From NCBI GenBank assembly GCA_017622575.1, contig JAGAQU010000082.1, positions 1-64,000 of the forward strand: 64,000 nucleotides of DNA, read 5' to 3'. The notes under the pieces were generated by a model that was given only the letters and a program-made list of their open reading frames with translations, made no database searches and was not told where the DNA came from. Origin of the DNA: Lachnospiraceae bacterium (GTDB lineage: Bacteria; Bacillota; Clostridia; Lachnospirales; Lachnospiraceae). A program made the position numbers and the translations under genes. Of this stretch, positions 34,733-43,379 are shown piece by piece (the stretch's first letter is position 1; each line of letters starts with the position of its first letter).

Positions 34733-35227
34733 ATGGAAAGACAGCTGAGAATGAAAAAAGTGATAACGGTAATCGCAGTCTGCCTGCTGATTGCCGTGTA
34801 TATTATGATATTTTTGTTTTCCGCAGATGATGCGGCTGAGTCTTCTTCGCTCAGTGTGGCGGTGACGCGGAAACTTATAAATTTATATTATCATTTCTTT
34901 AGCGGAAACAACAATGCAGTTTTGACTGTGCCAGTTGTAACAGATGATGCGGAAGCCATTGTCAGAAAAATGGCACATTTTACGGAATATATGGCAGTAG
35001 GCTTTTTATCCTTCGGAATAGCTGTAATATGGATGCAAAGGATAAAAGCGGGAATCGTGGCTGTCACATTACAGGTATTTTTATCGGCGGGACTGGATGA
35101 AATCCATCAGTATTTTGTGCCGGGAAGATATGCCTCCTTCCGGGATGTGTTGATCGATACGGCAGGAGGTATTGCCGGAATCATGATGGTGTTCCTTATG
35201 TACAAAATCAGGAAACGACGGAGATAA
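34733..35227 (+). CDS. VanZ-like family membrane protein
   Basis: A 164-residue protein with about four membrane helices and the VanZ-like signatures FSADDAAESSSLSVAV, KMAHFTEYMAVGFLSFGIA and SAGLDEIHQYFVPGRYASFRD-type sequence. VanZ gives low-level teicoplanin resistance in vanA clusters, but most members are chromosomal and of unknown role; no van genes occur here. The start is uncertain because the ATG at 34733 has little SD and an in-frame ATG lies at 34751. It runs convergently into tyrA, overlapping it by 20 nt. Confidence 0.8.
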   Translation: MERQLRMKKVITVIAVCLLIAVYIMIFLFSADDAAESSSLSVAVTRKLINLYYHFFSGNNNAVLTVPVVTDDAEAIVRKMAHFTEYMAVGFLSFGIAVIWMQRIKAGIVAVTLQVFLSAGLDEIHQYFVPGRYASFRDVLIDTAGGIAGIMMVFLMYKIRKRRR

Positions 35228-36311
35228 TATAGCCTTTGGACTCCAGAATTTTTTTGGCACCATCAATGCTTTCCTGATCATAAAATTCGATGCGAAGCGC
35301 TCCGTCCCGGCTCTCACGGTTGTGAAGAATCCCGATATTCTTAATGCTGATGTGATGATCCGCAAGGAGAGCGGCAACACTTGAAAGCGTTCCGGGTTCA
35401 TCGGCAATCTCGATGCTTACTTCGTAAGAATTTTTGATGGGACCGCTGGAAGCATCGATAAAGGAATCCCGATAACTTCTTGCATCATTAAAGAAACTGT
35501 AAATCTCATCTGCACGGCAGTTCTGTATATTTTCCTTAACCTTTTGAAGTGATGCCATATAATTGTCAAGAAGAGAGACGATGTTGTCAGCGTTTGTCTG
35601 GCAGATCTGCTGCCACATGGCAGGAGAGGAGGAGGCAATTCTGGTGATATCCTTAAAACCTCCCGCAGCGATCATTTTCATAATACCGCTGTCAGTATCC
35701 TCTTCCCGGATCAGATTAACCAGAGAAGAGGCAATAACATGGGGCAGATGGCTTACAGCTGCCGTTACATAATCGTGTTGTTCGTAAGATAAGATCAGGG
35801 GGATTGCGCCTAAGGAGGCTGCAAGTTCCCTGTATTCGTCTAATTTTTCTTTCGATACTTCCTCGGTGGGAGTGAGAATATAATAGGCATTTTCAAGAAG
35901 AATAGCCTTGGAATTAATATAGCCCGTGCGCTCACTTCCTGCCATGGGATGTCCTCCGATAAACTGTCTTCCCAGTCCTAGTTCCTCAATATGTTTATGA
36001 ATATCGGTTTTTACACTGCCCACATCTGTAAGCAGACATTCCGGTGTAATAAATTTCTTCAATTTTAAGAGATTTTCGTCATTAAAAGAGACCGGTGCGC
36101 ATAGAAAGATATAGTCACAACCGGAAAAAGTTTCGTTGATTTCAGAAAGAGCAATATCAAGTACCCCTTCTTTTACGGCAAGGGCGGTAGATTCGCTTTG
36201 AATATCATATCCGATCAATCTGTAGTCGGGATGGAACTTTCGAAGTGCTTTTGCGATGGATCCACCGATCAGCCCAAGCCCGATAAAACCACAGGTTAAA
36301 CTGCTTTTCAT
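35208..36311 (-). CDS. tyrA: Prephenate dehydrogenase with ACT domain
   Basis: A 367-residue enzyme of tyrosine synthesis, oxidising prephenate to 4-hydroxyphenylpyruvate. The NAD-binding motif GFIGLGLIGGSIAKALRK is at about residues 8-25, GGHPMAGSERTGY is the prephenate-binding segment, and SHLPHVIASSLVNLI follows. Residues about 295-367 are an ACT regulatory domain (YEVSIEIADEPGTLSSVAAL, then IKNIGILHNRE), suggesting tyrosine feedback. It is a single gene with an SD AAAGGA. The end overlaps the convergent VanZ-like gene. Confidence 0.93.
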   Translation of the reverse strand: MKSSLTCGFIGLGLIGGSIAKALRKFHPDYRLIGYDIQSESTALAVKEGVLDIALSEINETFSGCDYIFLCAPVSFNDENLLKLKKFITPECLLTDVGSVKTDIHKHIEELGLGRQFIGGHPMAGSERTGYINSKAILLENAYYILTPTEEVSKEKLDEYRELAASLGAIPLILSYEQHDYVTAAVSHLPHVIASSLVNLIREEDTDSGIMKMIAAGGFKDITRIASSSPAMWQQICQTNADNIVSLLDNYMASLQKVKENIQNCRADEIYSFFNDARSYRDSFIDASSGPIKNSYEVSIEIADEPGTLSSVAALLADHHISIKNIGILHNRESRDGALRIEFYDQESIDGAKKILESKGYIISVVS

Positions 36312-36422
36312 AATGATTCGTGTCCTTTCATGTTCGTGAACTATTTAATAATATAACACTTTAACGCGCGAAATTCAACAAAAGATAGCAAATAATTTTA
36401 TGTGTAAATTGTACTATTACGC

Positions 36423-36451
36423 TTGTAAATTTCTGAAAATTTTAGTAAAAT
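36423..36451 (+). promoter_or_regulatory. Promoter of the EF-G-like gene
   Basis: TTGTAA at 36423-36428, 17-nt spacer, TAAAAT at 36446-36451, in the gap between tyrA and the EF-G paralogue. Confidence 0.65.
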
Positions 36452-36537
36452 ATTCTCATGGGTTTTGAAAATAGAAATTTAATCTGATAATTTTTATGGC
36501 AAAATGCCCAAAAAATATATATTACGGAGGAACCAAT

Positions 36538-38628
36538 ATGAATATTTACACAACTGACAAGATTAGAAATGTGGTTTTACTGGGACACGGTGGCTGCGGT
36601 AAGACCAGTCTGGTTGAAGCTATGGCATATCTTTCAGGCATCACATCCCGCCTGGGCAAGGTTGAGGATGGCAACACAGTCAGCGATTTTGGCAAGGAAG
36701 AGCAGAAACGTAAAATTTCAATCAGTTCTTCTGTTGTTCCCATCGAATGGGGCGGATATAAGATCAATATAATTGATTCTCCCGGGTTCTTTGATTTTGC
36801 CGGAGAGGTGGAGGAGGCCATCAGTGCTGCAGGAGCTGCTATTATCGTAGTGAATGGTAAGGCAGGTGTGGAAGTAGGTACACAGAAAGCCTGGGATCTC
36901 TGTGAAAAGTATAAGCTTCCCCGTATGATCTATGTCAGCAATATGGACGTGGACAATGCTTCCTTCCGTCAGGTTGTGGAAGATATGACTGCTATGTTCG
37001 GCAAGAAAATGGCTCCGTTCCATTTACCTATCCGTGAAAATGAAAAGTTTGTAGGATATGTCAATGTGATCACAGAGACAGGTAACAGATGGCAGGGAAA
37101 GGAAGTTGTGGAGTGTGAAGTTCCTGAATACAATAAACCCAATCTTCAGATCTGCCGTGATACATTGATGGAAGCAGTTGCTGAGACGAGTGAAGAAATG
37201 ATGGAACGTTATTTTGGCGGCGAAACTTTTTCGGAAGCAGAGATCAGAGCGGCACTGCGCACCAATGTGTGTGACGGAAGCATCGTTCCCATGACGATGG
37301 GCTCCAATGTTCTTTGTCAGGGTATGTATACACTGCTTGATGATATTATTAAATATTTCCCAAGCCCGGAAAATAGAGAAGTAGCCGGTATCAATATGAA
37401 GACCAACGAGATCTATCATGCGGATTATGATTTCTCAAAGGCTAAATCTGCTTATATCTGGAAGACCATCGTGGATCCTTTTATTGGCAAATATTCCTTG
37501 ATTAAGGTAAATTCCGGTGTTCTTAAAGCAGACGATCTGATCTATAACGTGGATAAGGATATTGAAGAAAAGATCGGTAAGCTTTACGTAATGCAGGGTG
37601 GCAAGGCAATCGAGGTAAAAGAACTTCATGCAGGAGATCTTGGTGCGCTTGCAAAACTGACGGCGGCAAGAACCGGCAATAGCCTGTCTACCAAGGCAAC
37701 AACCATTAAATATGGTAAATGGGAAATGCCGAAGCCTTATACATATATGAGATATAAACCGAAGAATAAGGGCGATGTGGATAAGATTTCTCAGGCTCTG
37801 CAGAAAATATCCCATGAAGATCTGACTATGAAATATGTCAATGACTCCGAGAACAGACAGATGCTTCTCTATGGAATGGGAGATCTGCATCTGGAGGTGA
37901 TCGCCAGCAAGCTGCTGAATGAGTATAAAGTAGAGATTGAACTGAGCAAACCGAAGGTGGCTTTCAGAGAAACCATCAAGAAGAAATCTGATGTGGAATA
38001 CAAATATAAAAAGCAATCCGGAGGACACGGACAGTACGGTCATGTTAAGATGAGATTTGAGCCTTCAGGTAATCTGGAAGAAACATATGTATTTGAGCAG
38101 GAGGTTGTTGGCGGAGCAGTTCCCAAGAATTATTTCCCGGCTGTGGAGAAGGGAATTCAGGAATCCGTTTTGAAAGGACCTTTGGCAGCATATCCTGTAG
38201 TTGGTGTAAAGGCAATCCTTTACGATGGTTCTTATCACCCGGTAGATTCCTCTGAAATGGCATTTAAGACTGCAGCTATTCAGGCATTTAAGAAGGGCTT
38301 TATGGAAGCCGGACCTATTCTCCTTGAGCCTATTATGTCTCTTAAGGTTACTGTGCCGGACTCTTACACCGGTGATGTAATGGGAGATCTCAATAAGAGA
38401 AGAGGGCGTGTGCTTGGTATGAATCCTGTTGCCGGCGGAAAGCAGATCATAGAGGCGGATGTTCCCATGATGGGACTCTTCGGTTACTGTACGGATCTTC
38501 GCTCCATGACAGGAGGACGTGGTGAATATGAATATGAATTTGCACGCTATGAACAGGCTCCTTCCGATGTACAGGAGAAGGAAGTGGAAGCAAGAGCGTC
38601 AAAGGTAGCGGAAGGCAGCGAAGAATAA
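36538..38628 (+). CDS. Elongation factor G-like GTPase (EF-G2 type)
   Basis: A 696-residue translational GTPase with all five EF-G domains. It diverges in its GTPase motifs: G1 is GHGGCGKT (residues 16-23) instead of AHIDAGKT, and G3 is DSPGF (80-84), so Phe84 replaces the catalytic His of DTPGH. G4 reads SNMD rather than NKMD. Domain IV-V segments such as GGHGQYGHVKMRFEP and GDVMGDLNKRRGRVLGM are well kept. It stands alone, away from rpsL/rpsG/tuf, so it is a paralogue, not the main EF-G. I chose the ATG at 36538 behind ACGGAGG. Confidence 0.9.
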   Translation: MNIYTTDKIRNVVLLGHGGCGKTSLVEAMAYLSGITSRLGKVEDGNTVSDFGKEEQKRKISISSSVVPIEWGGYKINIIDSPGFFDFAGEVEEAISAAGAAIIVVNGKAGVEVGTQKAWDLCEKYKLPRMIYVSNMDVDNASFRQVVEDMTAMFGKKMAPFHLPIRENEKFVGYVNVITETGNRWQGKEVVECEVPEYNKPNLQICRDTLMEAVAETSEEMMERYFGGETFSEAEIRAALRTNVCDGSIVPMTMGSNVLCQGMYTLLDDIIKYFPSPENREVAGINMKTNEIYHADYDFSKAKSAYIWKTIVDPFIGKYSLIKVNSGVLKADDLIYNVDKDIEEKIGKLYVMQGGKAIEVKELHAGDLGALAKLTAARTGNSLSTKATTIKYGKWEMPKPYTYMRYKPKNKGDVDKISQALQKISHEDLTMKYVNDSENRQMLLYGMGDLHLEVIASKLLNEYKVEIELSKPKVAFRETIKKKSDVEYKYKKQSGGHGQYGHVKMRFEPSGNLEETYVFEQEVVGGAVPKNYFPAVEKGIQESVLKGPLAAYPVVGVKAILYDGSYHPVDSSEMAFKTAAIQAFKKGFMEAGPILLEPIMSLKVTVPDSYTGDVMGDLNKRRGRVLGMNPVAGGKQIIEADVPMMGLFGYCTDLRSMTGGRGEYEYEFARYEQAPSDVQEKEVEARASKVAEGSEE

Positions 38629-38663
38629 TTATTTGTATTTGTTTCTTTTTAGAAGAAGGTACG

Positions 38664-38699
38664 GGGTGTCGCATATGGGGGTATGCGGCACCCTTTTTT
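38664..38699 (+). terminator. Terminator after the EF-G-like gene
   Basis: GGGTGTCGCATA (38664-38675) pairs with TATGCGGCACCC (38682-38693, one U-G), followed by six Ts. Confidence 0.92.
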
Positions 38700-38771
38700 C
38701 TTGACAATTACAGGTGGAATAGGTAAAATGAGGAATGGTCTATTATGCCATAATGAGAGGAGAATGAAAAC

Positions 38772-41183
38772 ATGGCTGAATTATACAATCACAGAGAAGT
38801 GGAGTCTAAATGGCAGAAGATCTGGGATGACGAAAAGTCGTTCAAGACCTCTGACGACTATTCCAAACCGAAATACTATGCACTGGTGGAATTCCCTTAT
38901 CCTTCAGGACAGGGACTTCATGTAGGACATCCGAGACCATACACTGCACTTGATATTGTTGCAAGAAAGAGAAGAATGCAGGGATATAACGTACTTTATC
39001 CTATGGGCTGGGACGCATTCGGACTTCCTACGGAAAATTACGCGATCAAGAATCATATCCATCCAAGAATCGTTACCGAGAATAATGTCAAGAGATTCAA
39101 AGGACAGCTTCACGCTCTCGGCTATTCTTTTGACTGGGACAGAGAGATCAACACAACGGATGTAAATTATTATAAATGGACGCAGTGGATTTTCTTAAAG
39201 CTCTTTAATGCAGGACTTGCCTACAAGACGGAAATGCCGATTAACTGGTGTACATCCTGTAAGGTTGGACTTGCCAATGAGGAGGTTGTAAACGGTGTCT
39301 GCGAGCGCTGCGGTTCCGAGGTTGTCCGCAAGGTAAAGAGCCAGTGGATGTTAAAAATCACCGCTTATGCGGATAAACTGATCCAGGGTCTTGATACTGT
39401 TGATTATGTGGAGAGAGTAAAGGTTTCCCAGAAGAACTGGATCGGTAAATCTACCGGTGCAGAGGTTGATTTTGTGTTAAAGGATAAAGAGGACAAACTG
39501 ACTGTTTATACCACAAGACCGGATACGCTGTTTGGTGTTACTTACATGGTTATGAGTCCGGAACATCCTCTGATTGACAAATATAAGGATGAAATCAAGA
39601 ATTTCGATGAGGTAGTCGCATACAGGGAAATGGCATCGAGAAAGTCTGATTTTGAGCGTACCGAGCTCGCAAAGGATAAGACAGGCGTTATGCTTGACGG
39701 CATTACGGCTGTGAATCCGGTAAACGGGGTGGAGATTCCTGTATGGATTTCCGACTATGTACTGATGACTTACGGTACCGGTGCGATCATGGCAGTGCCT
39801 GCTCATGATGAGAGAGACTGGGAATTTGCCAAAAAATTTAATATGCCTATCATTGAGGTAGTGGCAGGAAGCCCTGTGGATGTGAATGAGGCAGTATTTA
39901 CGGACGTGGCGACAGGTACGCTTGTGAATTCCGATTTCTTAAACGGTCTTTCCGTAGCAGATGCCAAGAAAAAGACCATTGAATTCCTGACAGAAAAAGG
40001 AATCGGTCATGAAAAGACAAACTTTAAGCTTCGTGACTGGGTCTTCTCAAGACAGCGATATTGGGGAGAGCCGATTCCCATTGTGAAATGTGAAAAATGC
40101 GGATATGTTGCATTACCTGAGAGTGAGCTTCCACTGGAGCTTCCTGAGGTGGAAAGCTATATGCCTACGGATAACGGTGAATCACCCCTTGCTTCTATGA
40201 CAGAGTGGGTAAATACCACCTGCCCTTGCTGTGGTGGTCCTGCCAAGAGAGAGACAGACACAATGCCTCAGTGGGCCGGTTCCTCGTGGTATTTCTTAAG
40301 ATATACCGATCCTCACAACGACAAAGAGCTGGCAAGCAAGGAAGCTTTAAATTACTGGATGCCGGTTGACTGGTATAACGGCGGTATGGAGCATACCACA
40401 TTGCATCTGTTATATTCCCGTTTTTGGCATAAATTCCTTTATGATGAAGGTGTTGTTCCCTGTCCGGAACCGTATCAGAAGAGAACCTCTCACGGTATGA
40501 TTCTCGGCTCAAACGGGGAAAAGATGAGCAAGTCCCGCGGTAACGTGGTAAATCCTGATGATATCGTAAGAGATTACGGTGCCGATACGCTTCGTACCTA
40601 TGAAATGTTCATCGGAGCTTTCGATTTGAGCGCTTCCTGGTCGGAGGATGGTGTAAAGGGCTGCAGAAGATTTCTGGAAAGAGTTTGGAAACTGCAAGAT
40701 ATTCTCATTCCCGGTGACGAGTATTCATCCGATATGGAAGTGAAGATCCATCAGACCATCAAGAAGGTAAGCAATGATTTTGAAAATCTGAAATACAATA
40801 CCGCCATTGCAGCTATGATGTCCCTGATCAATGAGTTCTATAAGAAAAATGCCATTACTAAAGGCGAGTTCAAGACACTTTTGACACTGCTTAACCCTGT
40901 GGCTCCTCATATTACTGAGGAACTCTGGCAGAAGATAGGGTATGAAGGAAGATTGTATCAGACCACATGGCCTGAGTATGATGAGGCAAAGACCCAGGAA
41001 GCCACGGTAGAAATAGCAGTTCAGATCAACGGCAAGACAAGAGCTACCTTAAACATCAACAAGGCGGATGATAAGGATGATGTCATTGCAAAGGCAAAAG
41101 AAGTGATTGCCGATAAACTTACCGGAACCATAGTAAAAGAAATCTATGTTCCCGGAAGAATCGTAAACATTGTTCAAAAATAG
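38772..41183 (+). CDS. leuS: Leucyl-tRNA synthetase
   Basis: An 803-residue class Ia synthetase. The HIGH motif appears as HVGH in [20 protein letters not shown] (about residues 41-60), the KMSKS loop is [10 protein letters not shown] (about 578), and the CP1 editing domain contains [14 protein letters not shown] and [15 protein letters not shown]. Zinc-type Cys pairs occur at [15 protein letters not shown] and CEKCGY/CPCCGG. It is full length. No T-box precedes it: the 5' gap holds only the EF-G terminator and the SD GAGGAGA. Confidence 0.98.
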   Translation: MAELYNHREVESKWQKIWDDEKSFKTSDDYSKPKYYALVEFPYPSGQGLHVGHPRPYTALDIVARKRRMQGYNVLYPMGWDAFGLPTENYAIKNHIHPRIVTENNVKRFKGQLHALGYSFDWDREINTTDVNYYKWTQWIFLKLFNAGLAYKTEMPINWCTSCKVGLANEEVVNGVCERCGSEVVRKVKSQWMLKITAYADKLIQGLDTVDYVERVKVSQKNWIGKSTGAEVDFVLKDKEDKLTVYTTRPDTLFGVTYMVMSPEHPLIDKYKDEIKNFDEVVAYREMASRKSDFERTELAKDKTGVMLDGITAVNPVNGVEIPVWISDYVLMTYGTGAIMAVPAHDERDWEFAKKFNMPIIEVVAGSPVDVNEAVFTDVATGTLVNSDFLNGLSVADAKKKTIEFLTEKGIGHEKTNFKLRDWVFSRQRYWGEPIPIVKCEKCGYVALPESELPLELPEVESYMPTDNGESPLASMTEWVNTTCPCCGGPAKRETDTMPQWAGSSWYFLRYTDPHNDKELASKEALNYWMPVDWYNGGMEHTTLHLLYSRFWHKFLYDEGVVPCPEPYQKRTSHGMILGSNGEKMSKSRGNVVNPDDIVRDYGADTLRTYEMFIGAFDLSASWSEDGVKGCRRFLERVWKLQDILIPGDEYSSDMEVKIHQTIKKVSNDFENLKYNTAIAAMMSLINEFYKKNAITKGEFKTLLTLLNPVAPHITEELWQKIGYEGRLYQTTWPEYDEAKTQEATVEIAVQINGKTRATLNINKADDKDDVIAKAKEVIADKLTGTIVKEIYVPGRIVNIVQK

Positions 41184-41318
41184 GCAGTGCGAATGAAAAA
41201 GACTCAGGATCCTCCTGCTTGCAGGAAGGAGACTGGGTCTTTTGAAATTCATAGGGCGTATGCCCGTCAAACGAGAAACCGCAGGCTTCGAGCTTGGCAC
41301 TGCCTTTTGTTTTATTTC
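41183..41318. repeat. Composite palindromic element at the leuS convergent junction
   Basis: The element is bounded by GGCAGTGC (41183-41190) and its exact complement GCACTGCC (41297-41304), followed by TTTTGTTTTATTTC. Inside are a long hairpin, AAAAGACTCAG/CTGGGTCTTTT (41197-41207 with 41233-41243), with a CTCCTGC/GCAGGA extension and T-runs on both strands, and GGGC-GTAT-GCCC (41254-41265). It can terminate both convergent genes. The closed, multi-hairpin form is more elaborate than a terminator and looks like a dispersed extragenic palindrome or a structured RNA. Copies elsewhere cannot be checked here. Confidence 0.6.
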
Positions 41319-41584
41319 TTCCTTGCACGCATCGCCAGTATCTTATCCATCTTACTCAGTTCTTCCGGTGTAGCCTGTTTTTTTAGCACAGCTACAATGG
41401 CACCTATTTCCTCATCGGAAAATGTGACATTTTTTTCCTGACCCCGTTTTGCAACTGCCATCAAAAAGGGAAACAGCTGTTCTTTGCGAAGGTTGTTGCT
41501 CTCGAAGACGAGTGCCTGTAAAAATTCCAGCTTGTAGGGATCGATTTCTTTTAAGGATTCATCCTTCATCCATTCACTATTCAT
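41312..41584 (-). CDS. Hypothetical protein, 90 residues
   Basis: I do not recognise this protein. It is short, charged and predicted helical, without a signal peptide or membrane segment. The C-terminal half (VTFSDEEIGAIVAVLKKQAT followed by PEELSKMDKILAM) has a pattern echoed at the end of the upstream gene product. The start ATG at 41584 has GGAGGT 7 nt upstream and lies inside the stop region of the upstream gene, overlapping it by 8 nt, so the two are translationally coupled. The gene ends at the palindromic element shared with leuS. Confidence 0.65.
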   Translation of the reverse strand: MNSEWMKDESLKEIDPYKLEFLQALVFESNNLRKEQLFPFLMAVAKRGQEKNVTFSDEEIGAIVAVLKKQATPEELSKMDKILAMRARKK

Positions 41585-42089
41585 GTTTGTTACCTCCAAA
41601 TAAATTGAACATTTCTTTTTGCTCCGGTGTCATCATGTTCATCAGTATGTTCATAACATCGGGACCGCCTTTTTCCTGACCGGAGGAATCACCACCTGAA
41701 AATAAATCGCTGAAATTTCCCATGTCCGGCATAAAATCTTTCATCATTTCCATGGTTTTTGACATTTCCTTATACATTTCCATACTTTGAAAGACGTTTC
41801 GAATCTGCTCTAAATTTTTCTTTTCTTCTTCAGTGCAATAGGGGATCAGTTCACCACACAGCTTTATAAAATCAGGGGAAGCTTCCCTTTCCATACAGCC
41901 ACAGACAGGATAGGGATGTTTTTTGTAGAAGTCGAGAGTGTAATTCAACTCCAGGAATTTAATGTAAACGGCCAGAGATTTTTGGGTCTGATTGTCCATA
42001 TAAGGAAGCATGATTTTCAGCATGGCAATGTGATTAGTGCTGAATAGGGTGTCAAATGCAATTACTTTATTATGTTCATTTGAATCCAT
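41577..42089 (-). CDS. Hypothetical protein, 170 residues, Met-rich
   Basis: I do not recognise this protein. It is predicted helical and soluble. Residues 1-65 are ordinary, with a CGC motif at about 62-64. The C-terminal 70 residues are unusually methionine-rich (MEMYKEMSKTMEMMKDFMPD, later MNILMNMMTPEQKEMF) with a Gly/Ser-rich spacer. Runs of Met-rich amphipathic helix recall chaperone or signal-recognition surfaces, but that is only a resemblance. The upstream gap of about 125 nt to the Cys-rich gene contains a terminator, so this pair has its own transcript. Confidence 0.65.
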   Translation of the reverse strand: MDSNEHNKVIAFDTLFSTNHIAMLKIMLPYMDNQTQKSLAVYIKFLELNYTLDFYKKHPYPVCGCMEREASPDFIKLCGELIPYCTEEEKKNLEQIRNVFQSMEMYKEMSKTMEMMKDFMPDMGNFSDLFSGGDSSGQEKGGPDVMNILMNMMTPEQKEMFNLFGGNKHE

Positions 42090-42156
42090 GACTGCTCCTT
42101 GTTTCCCGATTTTCTTTCGATAGTTTATAGTATGATTCAGGGGGCGTTCATATGCA

Positions 42157-42188
42157 GAAAAGTAGGCCCTGTTAAGAGCCTACTTTTC
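42157..42188 (-). terminator. Terminator after the Cys-rich gene (minus strand)
   Basis: GAAAAGTAGGC (42157-42167) and GCCTACTTTTC (42178-42188) form a perfect 11-bp stem with T-runs on both strands. It lies 27 nt past the stop of the minus-strand Cys-rich gene. Confidence 0.8.
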
Positions 42189-42215
42189 AGAAATGATGAA
42201 AAGAATCATTTGCTG

Positions 42216-42440
42216 TTAGCAGCATCCTGATGAGCCGTTACAGCAGAAAAGAAGTAAAAGAATGATGATGATGTCGCATCCGCATCCGCAGTCGGAATTT
42301 CCGTCAAACAAACCGCTTCCGTTACCGCATCCGCCACAGCAGAAAAGTAAAATAATAATCCAAATGATGGAATTGCATCCGCATCTGTTATTGGAAACGC
42401 TGCTTCCACATCCGCATCCTGTAGCTGTTAAATCACTCAT
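42216..42440 (-). CDS. Cys/Gly-rich two-repeat small membrane protein
   Basis: A 74-residue protein with 14 cysteines. It has two similar units, each a CGC motif, a run of 10-11 Ile/Leu residues and a closing CC: residues 20-35 (CGCNSIIWIIILLFCC) and 53-67 (CGCDIIIILLLLFCC), with CC also at the very C-terminus. Small proteins of this kind in clostridia are sometimes annotated as chorion-class high-cysteine proteins; their role is unknown. The SD GGAGG lies 7 nt before the ATG, and a terminator follows. The hydrophobic runs are short for membrane spanning, so they may form a hairpin or aggregate-prone core. An envelope or spore-coat role is possible. Confidence 0.7.
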   Translation of the reverse strand: MSDLTATGCGCGSSVSNNRCGCNSIIWIIILLFCCGGCGNGSGLFDGNSDCGCGCDIIIILLLLFCCNGSSGCC

Positions 42441-42543
42441 TGTATTGCCTCCAAAAGGTTTTGTTTATGGTTTATCATATGTGCCATGGCTTGTATGTGT
42501 TTCCATAAATGAAAAAAATATTTAAATCATTTTCAGGACGTGG

Positions 42544-42549
42544 TATAAT
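42544..42549 (+). promoter_or_regulatory. Extended -10 promoter of the second PilZ gene
   Basis: TGG-TATAAT gives a consensus -10 at 42544-42549 with a TG-extension just upstream. The -35 region (TTTAAA at 42521-42526) is poor, typical of extended -10 promoters. Confidence 0.55.
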
Positions 42550-42602
42550 AATAGTGTCGGACAACTTTTTGCAAAGGCGTAAGCCGGAAGGAGGGTATGT
42601 AC

Positions 42603-43208
42603 ATGAAATTATCGGAACTGAAAGAAGGTACTCCTGTCAGAATACAGGCCTTTAAGGACGGAAAGAACATCAATGATATATGGGGTAAGATACGTAAGAA
42701 TTCAAAGAATCAGTGCCAGATCGTTATTTACTATTATGAAGGCGGAAACATCAATCTGAACTCACCGGAATATGAGATTCATGCAACAGCTTATGAGAAC
42801 GGAGAGCATGAAATAGACTGGAACAATCAGAAGGTTGGCGGTCAAGAAGATGACAGACTGGTAGAAAACAGGGATACATTTAGAATATACATAGGTATTC
42901 CTGTGGAATGTACCATTAAAAACGAGGACACGGCGGCACTTCTTGTGGATCTGAGCGAAGGCGGATTCAGAATCTGTCTCAGAGATGAAGTGATATACAG
43001 CCCTGATTGCCCCGTGGAGATAGCTGTTGAAGATGGTGATTTCAGTTTTACAATCGGCGGCAGAATTGTATGGAATAAGAAAGTTGATACTGTTAAAACT
43101 ATGTACGGCTGTGCAATTAACAGCGATCAGGATAAGGAAAGCATCATCAATTATATTAAGGAAAAGCAGAAGAAGCTATATGATGAAATAACCAGTGGAA
43201 TTAAATGA
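42603..43208 (+). CDS. PilZ-domain protein with N-terminal YcgR-like region
   Basis: A 201-residue protein. Residues about 1-85 form a beta-rich N-terminal region like the flagellar-brake (YcgR-N) type. Residues about 90-190 are a PilZ domain with RDTFR (RxxxR) and DLSEGGFRI (DxSxxG) intact, so c-di-GMP binding is expected. I chose the ATG at 42603, 7 nt after GGAAGGAGGG; the ATG at 42597 is too close to that site. A terminator follows. It sits just upstream of the sortase island but in a separate transcript. Confidence 0.83.
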   Translation: MKLSELKEGTPVRIQAFKDGKNINDIWGKIRKNSKNQCQIVIYYYEGGNINLNSPEYEIHATAYENGEHEIDWNNQKVGGQEDDRLVENRDTFRIYIGIPVECTIKNEDTAALLVDLSEGGFRICLRDEVIYSPDCPVEIAVEDGDFSFTIGGRIVWNKKVDTVKTMYGCAINSDQDKESIINYIKEKQKKLYDEITSGIK

Positions 43209-43230
43209 TTTTTAATGCAGCATGAAAAAC

Positions 43231-43268
43231 TCTCACGTTTTGAAAAAGATAACGTGAGAATTATTTTG
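43231..43268 (+). terminator. Terminator after the second PilZ gene
   Basis: TCTCACGTT (43231-43239) pairs perfectly with AACGTGAGA (43251-43259), followed by ATTATTTT. Confidence 0.8.
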
Positions 43269-43318
43269 TATAAAATAGAGATAAATAAAATTCTGATTAC
43301 AATATGTTGATAAAACCC

Positions 43319-43346
43319 TTGCATAAATTTCAAGATATAGTAAAAT
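43319..43346 (+). promoter_or_regulatory. Promoter of the sortase/LRR operon
   Basis: TTGCAT at 43319-43324, 16-nt spacer, TAAAAT at 43341-43346, 34 nt before the sortase start. The three following genes have no terminator between them. Confidence 0.6.
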
Positions 43347-43379
43347 AAATTATATATGTCATAAAGGAGAAAGTGCGCC

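Noticed and set aside
34733..35227. Vancomycin/teicoplanin resistance gene
   Set aside because: VanZ-like proteins are common in clostridial chromosomes, and no vanHAX or two-component genes are present.
38629..38771. T-box leader for leuS
   Set aside because: The gap is only 143 nt, filled by the upstream terminator, and there is no TGGNACCGCG core.
42262..42525. Plus-strand 87-codon frame, His/Pro-rich, across the Cys-rich gene
   Set aside because: It is the antisense reading of the Cys-rich repeats (GCA/TCC codons read as His/Pro). It has no SD, and the minus-strand gene has SD, repeats and a terminator.
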